Shown: in pieces, positions 9,557 to 15,228 of the stretch
How the letters are laid out: each line of letters begins with the position of its first letter
Numbering within the stretch: position 1 is the stretch's first letter
Source: Melampsora larici-populina 98AG31
Taxonomy: Eukaryota; Basidiomycota; Pucciniomycetes; Pucciniales; Melampsoraceae
Assembly (NCBI RefSeq): GCF_000204055.1
Contig: NW_006768869.1
Span: 137,869-153,096, forward strand
Reading direction: 5' to 3'
Length of the DNA stretch: 15,228 nucleotides
Program-made: the position numbers and the translations under genes
The notes under the pieces: generated by a model
What the model was told of the DNA's origin: nothing
What the model saw: only the letters and a program-made list of their open reading frames with translations
The model's database searches: none

Positions 9557-11245
9557 CTAATCACAACTCTTGTCGTCGTCGTCGTCTGAAGCCATTAACT
9601 TCTCGAGAATCTGACCATGTGTCACAATCTCCTCGTGATCTATGTTGAATCGGCGCTGCAAGGTCTCCACTCGAGATTCCAAATGAGTGAGTTTTGGATT
9701 AAGTGTACTTGTAACTTGTGCGGTTTTCTTGAGGCAATCTTTATCTTTTTGGAGCATTTGGATCTTGTACGCTTGAAAACATTGAACATTAGATTAGTCA
9801 AGGCAACAATTGGTATAATATTTAAGGACACAAACCCTGATCTTCAAATTGCATTTTGGCTTGTAAAACATCAGCACTCAGTTGACCAATCTCTTCTAAG
9901 ACCTGAGCGATTGAGCTTTCAAGTCAACAGACTACAGAAACACGGATTGGTCTTTGAGCAGGAAGAAAATGAAAGATGATGAGAGCCATGATACTCACTA
10001 CGCTCTTCGCGTCCCCTTTCCTCCTTAAACACATCAACACCAGATCGCTTTGTTCCAGTCACGATGGTTGGAGAAATCGGTGGAATACCCTTGCCTAGCA
10101 CTTGAGAAAAAAACTCAACATTATCAGCTTGGATCGAGACAAGAAGAGGATAAATACAAACCTGGGTTTCCAACATCCATACAATGAGTATCCGAAAAAT
10201 CAATGAGATCTTCTATTTGATTACTTTCAGAATCTGATGGCTTTTGAGAGACACTTTGGTGTTGAGTTTGATCGGAGACAGGCGGTCGTTTGATCACATT
10301 ACGTTTGGAAGCATTTGGCTTGGTGACGGCGTTCTGTAAAGGCAAGGCTGGCGTGGCGAGAGAGTTGTGCAAGTCTTTGAGATCCTTCTCATTGTCGTCA
10401 AAAGTGAGAGTCGTATTTGAGATTGAGTGACCAGGTGCCGATGGATGGGTACTCCGTTGAATGGCAGCCCCAGTTGAATTGGTGGGTTTAATGACAGTAC
10501 GAGACAGATGGGCAATCTGTAATCAACATACTATGTGTTAGTCATGAAAGATAAACATATTCAAAGTCTGAAGATAACAAAGGTAGGACTCACTTTCTTC
10601 TTTTTGGAAATCTTTGAACTTATATCACAAACATCCGAACCTGCAGAAGATAGACAAAAATCCAACATTAGAGACCAATAGTTTGAAAAATCAGCGAGAC
10701 ACAATTGTACCCAGTTCAGTACTGTTTAGGCTTTGTTTAACTTCGGAAGACGCAGCTCGTTTTGCATGGCGTGAAGCTGTGTTCAATTTGAAGAATGGTG
10801 GAGTTGGTGGTTTCAGTGTTTTCAAGTTTTGAAGGTCTTGAAGTGAATCAAGTTGGGGATATCGTGATGTGGCAGTTGAACTACGGATCTCGGTGGTTGT
10901 GGCGGTAGACTGATCTTCGGTCACAATGGGTGCATCGATGCTTGAAGTACTTCCCGTCGCACATGCAGGCGCATCACTTGCTGCGTCAGGAAAGTCTATG
11001 TTGGTGGATAGGATTTTGTGAAGGCGATGAATGGATCAGTTTTCAAGACTCTGAGTTGTGTACAAATTCTGCTTGAGTCCAAAGGACATACATTCGGGTT
11101 GGACCGATCGAACCAGCTGAGCCAAGCCAACTGGGCCTATCTTCGGCCGTATCGGAGTTTTTGGATGATGGATATGCATCCAATCCAGCATCATCTGCTT
11201 GGATACACCGGGTGCACTAGGGTCAAACTTTGATGGGCAGGACAT
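9557..11245 (-). CDS. Seven-exon protein with Ser/Thr-rich middle and C-terminal coiled coil
   Basis: Exons (minus): 11245-11092, 10995-10711, 10640-10594, 10516-10162, 10100-9999, 9931-9836, 9771-9557; introns 61-96 nt, phase 1 except 10517-10593 (phase 0). Start ATG at 11245, stop TAG 9557-9559, about 417 codons. N-terminal block of about 50 residues (..MLDWMHIHHPKTPIRPK..) looks folded; the middle is low-complexity Ser/Thr/Pro with a KISKKKK basic patch (about 161-167); the end is a coiled coil (SSIAQVLEEIGQLSADVLQ.. to RVETLQRRFN) closing with five GAC-encoded Asp. With the best splice sites (GTGAGT 9998, CTGTAG 9932) codon 317 is TGA (9924-9926). A weaker pair (GTATCA 9994, TTGAAAG 9916) skips the TGA and gives an intact 413-aa protein. 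So it is either a lightly damaged gene or one using poor splice sites. Family not recognised; role possibly nuclear, inferred only from basic/coiled-coil make-up. Confidence 0.62.
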
Positions 11246-11247
11246 TG

Positions 11248-11343
11248 CTCACAAGAGAAGTGCAGCAAAAAAGAATTAGTCAGAGATGAAAGATCGAGGA
11301 GAAGGTTGGGGGAGAAGACAATGTAAATAGGGTATGAACTTAC
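11248..11343 (-). other. Possible 5' UTR intron of the seven-exon gene
   Basis: On the minus strand a GTAAGT donor at 11343, a CTGACTAAT branch-like site and an acceptor ending GTGAG at 11248 bracket 96 nt just before the ATG at 11245. The acceptor is weak and the position next to the start codon is unusual, so this is tentative. Confidence 0.25.
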
Positions 11344-12037
11344 TCTTCTTATATCAGTGAGGAATGGACAACATCAAATGCAGAACGAAGAAGAAGAGAG
11401 GGGGATGATGGACGATGGTGAGTGATTTGATGACATGCAAGTATACACATCCAAGATAAGTCGATCATTGGACGTTGCCAATTCTATGTATGATACTGAA
11501 TGAAAGATGCGCAAATTGAATTGTGATATAATTGGATTATGAACGTTGCGGAACAGTGCGGAACACAAAAATTGTGGGTTGCTACGGTCCATACTCGATT
11601 AATGATGTAAGGCACAGTCACCAAGCTTGGTGACTGTACTTTTTGCCGCCTTCTAGAGACAAATGATACAATCAATTTGGAATTAAAACTTTCAGGATGA
11701 CAGACGGTCATCTTATTTGCACAGTCACAGGTTCAAACTAGGATGACATTGGAACATGTCTTTGAATTCTATCTAACAAAGCGTTTGCTTGGCTACACAT
11801 CACTACACACGTACAATCTATGAAATTTAATGGAACAATCTTTGGCAATCCACGGAGGGACATTACAGTATGATCCTTTTTGCATGTTTTCAGACTTAAG
11901 TAACAGGTGATATTTGTGTTCTGGGGTCCACTTAATGACATAAATCATTTATGTGTTCTGCCCGGAAAACAATATTTTTTTAGTAGTGTAACCTATGCTG
12001 ACTTTTCCTCTCTCTTCATTTTTCTCTTTTCTGCTAG
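11344..12037. other. Gene-less stretch between divergent genes
   Basis: It separates the seven-exon gene (-) from the integrase (+). Apart from the palindrome at 11614-11637 it holds a 9-bp direct repeat TGCGGAACA (11547-11555 and 11557-11565) and a CT-rich minus strand near 11350-11410 that fits a promoter. I could not find the N-terminal exon(s) of the integrase: every plus frame between 11690 and 11910 meets stops within about 30 codons. Confidence 0.45.
11614..11637. repeat. 24-bp perfect palindrome
   Basis: ACAGTCACCAAG (11614-11625) is followed without a spacer by its exact reverse complement CTTGGTGACTGT (11626-11637), centred on a HindIII-type AAGCTT. The first ten bases with the preceding GC (GCACAGTCAC) recur at 11719-11728. 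It could be two terminal inverted repeats fused head to head, a remnant of a small DNA transposon, or a dimeric protein-binding site. It lies 400 bases upstream of the integrase exon and 370 bases upstream (minus sense) of the seven-exon gene. Confidence 0.8.
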
Positions 12038-13057
12038 TGATGTTATATCGGCCATTCTGAAAGTGATCAATCCTGACATGGTCAAAGTCCGAGCGGCCCA
12101 CAAACTGAAAAGGCGGCAGTATTATGCGGGTGGTCCTAACCAGGTTTGGGCTTCTGACGGACACGACAAATTGATGCCTTACGGAATTGGAATCTACGGT
12201 TTCATCGACTGCTGGTCTCGGAAGCTCTTGGGTCTCCATGCTCATGTCACCAACAGTGACCCACGACATGTTGATTTATGGTATCTTGAACTTGTCAAGA
12301 AACACGGAGGCATCCCTCAAAAACTCACCACTGACCGAGGTACTGAGACCATCGACCTTGCTGGCCATCAAATGTACTTTGGACAGCAATACGGCACTGA
12401 AACCCCCGGTTTCCAGTACCATAGATATGTTCCCTCTACTAGTAATACTAAGATTGAATCTGCTTGGGAGAAGATGCAAAATGCAGTGACTGGTCACTTG
12501 AAAGACAAGATTGCTCAAAGGATTGCGGATGGTGATTATGATCCTGATGATCCAATGCAAAGGTGAGTTGGTGATTTGTGTTTCTTTGAGTAGCTCTTGT
12601 ACTAACTCATCTTTCTTTTAGACTCTTGTTCCTCCAGCTCTACGTACCCGCCATACAAGAAGCTTTAGATACCTACAAAGACCATGCCAACAATTTTCAA
12701 AGGCGTAGAGACAACCGCTCTAGGTTACCAACCGGATGTAGTGCTAACTATTGCTATTACAACCCAGGTGACGAGTTTGCTGGCACAGATTACTTGATAG
12801 GAGTTCCCAGTTATAAAGTTGATCAGATCATTGAGGAGGATTATCCAGATCAAGAAAGATTATGGACTAAGACACCTGAGTGGTTTGCGGATGTAGTTGA
12901 CAAAGTCATGTCTGACATGGAGTTTGATTATGATGATTTGAGAACTACGAATGTTTGGGAGATTTTCAATTTTGTATTAGAAAGGTTGAGACAGTATGAC
13001 TGGACTGGTACTCCCTTTGCACCACAGCCAGGTGAATCCGATGTGGTATTTAATTAG
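12038..13057 (+). CDS. DDE integrase-core (rve-like) protein, 5' end missing or unresolved
   Basis: Two exons, 12038-12562 and 12622-13057, joined across intron 12563-12621 (GTGAGT..TTTTAG, TACTAAC branch). The first exon follows an acceptor (TTTTCTGCTAG, 12027-12037), so at least one upstream exon is expected but not found. RNase H-fold catalytic residues are in place: Asp in ASDGHDKL (12156-12158), Asp in TTDRGTE (12333-12335), Glu in NTKIESAWEK (12456-12458), spacings 58 and 40 residues. Ahead lies KVRAAHKLKRRQYYAGGPNQ, typical of the basic lead-in of this cellular integrase-core family in fungi and animals; behind is a helical C-terminal domain of about 145 residues ending in TAG. The usual role is DNA strand transfer for a mobile element, or a domesticated derivative. 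No in-frame stop or frameshift. Without the N-terminal HTH-type region it may be a 5'-truncated copy. Confidence 0.78.
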
Positions 13058-13338
13058 TGATTAAAATCAAATTGATTTGTTCTTGTAGGCGCTTTATTTG
13101 TCACTAGCTCAACATACTAGACTTTGAAACATGCTTTAATGAATTTCTCTTAAATTGAGCTCTTTGAATTGAAATGCACAAATTGAAACCTTACAAACCA
13201 AAATTCATTTATGCTATTATGGTAAGCAACCTTTATCAGGAAAACCGCTTGTGTATTGGTTTATCTTTTGAGAAACAAGAGACTTGATAGAGACAGTTAC
13301 AAAAAGGTAGCAGAAACCAGCATCCCATATGTTAGATC
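13058..13338. other. Intergenic stretch between convergent 3' ends
   Basis: Short AT-rich DNA shared by the 3' ends of the integrase (+) and SNF2 (-) genes. No palindrome matching 11614-11637, so no matching terminal repeat of an element was found here. Confidence 0.5.
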
Positions 13339-15228
13339 TTAATTGCGGTAGCATTGATTGGGATCTCCCAAATCTGATACATCCCCTGTTGGAAACTCCT
13401 CCACACGCAGTGCTTCAGCCTTCTCCAATTCCTCTGTAGGGACAGTTAATGTAATCACTCTCTTTGCCCGGGCAGCTTTTCTCTTCTGAACCTGGAACAA
13501 GTGAGAGCTAGGTGTTAGGGCTACATTCACTCACAGAAATTTGTTGTTACACTCACATTGTAAAGATGCTGCTCAATTGACTGTACAGTAACTACATGAA
13601 ATACTCTGACAGGCTTGGCCTGACCAATTCGGTGAAGGCGGTCCACAGCTTGTTGCACTACCTGAGGGTTCCAATGTGCATCCTGAAGATACACCACTGC
13701 TCCATCAGTGTTCCCAGATCCAATGTAAAAGCCTGACTTACCATCAAATAGACCTTGTCCGCACATGTCATGTTCAAACCTACCCCACCAGCCTCTATTG
13801 ATACGACAAATGCTTCAACATTTGGGTCCTTGGTGAAAGAATTGAGTTGAGAAGTACGCTCAAAGGTGGACTGGTCCCCATGCAGCTGACGGTATGTGAT
13901 GCCAGAGTTGTCAAAAGCCATGATGATCCTGGGAATGAAGTCAGCTTTTTGATGATATAATGGGGCTAGGTTTTGAAGGAGCTCACCAATCAATAAAGCT
14001 CTTCCACTGAGTGTATATAACACTCTTTCCACCACCATGTGATTTTTTCTTCTGAAGCATGTGAACCAAGTCTGCAATCTTTGGGCTAAGCTTCCAGTCC
14101 GTTGGAATAGCATCTCTTACCTTGCTGTTATGAATTCTTTCATCCGGTAATTTTATACCCAGTTTTTGCTCAATGAGATTAATGGGTTGATTTTCTGCAT
14201 CAACACCCTGTTCAATTTGCCTGAATAAAAGAGGGTGGTTGCAAGTCATCCTGAGATTGGTGAGTTGTTTGAAAAATTCACCACCTTGAAATTTCTGCTT
14301 CCTTTCAACTCCAAACTGCCGTAAGAAATTCTGATATAGAGTTTGATAAACATCCTTAACCTCTTTATGCATATCTAAAATAATAGTGGTGTGATTAATG
14401 GGTGGTAAATCAAATATGTGACTGTCCTTGGTCCTCCTAAGCATAATGTATCGCAAAAGTCTAGAAACTGGGGCCAAATTTCCACGCTGAACCGGTTGAG
14501 CAATGTGTGTATCCCAAACCAAATCCTTGTAGAAAGGGGTCACGTGTAAAAACCTCAGCATCATCTGAAGGTCGCCTAGTTTGTTGTGCAGTGGTGTTCC
14601 TGTCAGACACAATCTATTGACAGCTTTCAATGCAGTGACACATCTGCTGGAAAAATTGTCATTTCGGATAATACTAAACAAAGTGGAATATCAGTAATTG
14701 AACTGAAATTTTACAAGCCAATAGATACACTGACTGTGCTTTGTCAATTACCACACGGTACCACTTGGTTGCATATGTAAGACTATCAAGTTGGTCATTT
14801 TGAAGAGTACCTAATGTTGTCAAGATGATGTCTGCTGAATACCATTCTTCTGGTGCACGGCTGGTTCTATTTGTATCATGCCAGCGCATAACCTTGAGTC
14901 CCGGTTGTCTTGTATGAAGCTTGATTTCACGTTCCCAATTGTCCATAAGCCCCTTGAGACAGATGAGTAAAGTGGTATGTGAACCTCTAAGTTGACTTTC
15001 GGGGCTTTCTCTTTGATAATTCGTCTCGTAACTGAATGCTGCTTGGAGAGTATGTGCAATCAGTGCTATAGTCTGAATTGATTTTCCAAGCCCCATGTCA
15101 TCAGCCAGAATTGAAGCTCGAGGACTGGTTGGAACTGGTTGTTGATCAGTGGCAATGAATGACTCGCCACAGAGCAGGTTGTCCAGATAATGAATTCTGC
15201 GCTCTTTTGGAGTCCAAAAGGAGTAAAT
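13339..15228 (-). CDS. SNF2-family ATPase, C-terminal part, with DKAQ in place of DEAH (5' end outside window)
   Basis: Exons (minus): 15228-14729, 14673-13987, 13928-13742, 13682-13557, 13491-13339; introns 55-65 nt; stop TAA 13339-13341. Lobe 1: ILADDMGLGKS (15079-15111) is the Walker A box of motif I; TLLICLKGLMDNW is motif Ia; motif II reads VVIDKAQS (DKAQ at 14734-14745) where SNF2 proteins have DEAH/DEGH; LCLTGTPLHN is motif III. Lobe 2: KSVIYTQWKSFIDW (motif IV region), VVSIEAGGVGLNMT (motif V), QAVDRLHRIGQAKPV (motif VI, arginine finger). Family members move along duplex DNA or remodel nucleosomes in the nucleus. There is no RING finger between the lobes, unlike Rad5/Rad16/HLTF. Loss of the Walker B Glu and His predicts little or no ATP hydrolysis. 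Splicing and frame are otherwise intact, so it is either an early-stage pseudogene or a catalytically dead homologue. Confidence 0.85.

Noticed and set aside
4068..9926. TGA reassigned as a sense codon: all terminal stops in the window are TAA or TAG while TGA occurs in frame
   Set aside because: Only six terminal stops are available, the TGA sites fit CGA (Arg) decay, and rust-type fungi use the standard nuclear code. No tRNA or translation evidence supports reassignment.

Overview
The window looks like nuclear DNA of a basidiomycete fungus, most likely a rust (Pucciniales). Every convincing gene is split by short GT-AG introns of about 55-96 nt with CTAAC/CTGAC-like branch sites, and the DNA is AT-rich. 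The recognisable families (a zinc-ribbon/alpha-type kinase, a Tnp2-like transposase tail, a cellular 'integrase core' DDE protein, a SNF2-type ATPase, and a rust/mushroom family with a KWLWEISEKIF-type block) are ones I associate with expanded or mobile gene sets in such genomes. No search was run; the lineage is an inference.

Layout, left to right. 1-1700 (-): the 5' part of an alpha-type protein kinase gene that runs off the left edge. 1701-2423: its upstream region, filled with purine-rich minisatellites. 2424-2817: T-rich, gene-less DNA. 2818-3558 (+): an orphan C-terminal piece of a Tnp2-like transposase. 3897-7099 (-): a ten-exon gene of about 849 codons with a SAP-like segment, a tandemly amplified exon/intron cassette, a coiled coil, the KWLWEISEKIF block and an AT-hook; it is interrupted by two in-frame TGA codons. 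7842-8591 (-): a four-exon gene for a 177-aa coiled-coil protein. 9557-11245 (-): a seven-exon gene for a protein of about 415 aa ending in a coiled coil, with a TGA in one reading of exon 6. 11614-11637: a 24-bp perfect palindrome. 12038-13057 (+): a DDE integrase-core gene lacking a recognisable N-terminus. 13339-15228 (-): the C-terminal five exons of a SNF2 ATPase whose Walker B box reads DKAQ, not DEAH.

The window does not look like one pathway. It looks like a rust accessory region: transposon remains, three unfamiliar nuclear-looking genes in a row on one strand, and an ATPase with a damaged active site. Two features stand out. First, a 231-bp unit (69-nt intron plus 162-nt phase-1 symmetric exon) is repeated in tandem, so each added copy inserts 54 residues in frame. 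Second, the in-frame TGA codons and the SNF2 Glu-to-Lys change can all be explained by C-to-T change in TCG context, the context reported for RIP-like mutation in Pucciniomycotina. Coordinates of exon junctions come from reading frame and splice consensus by eye.
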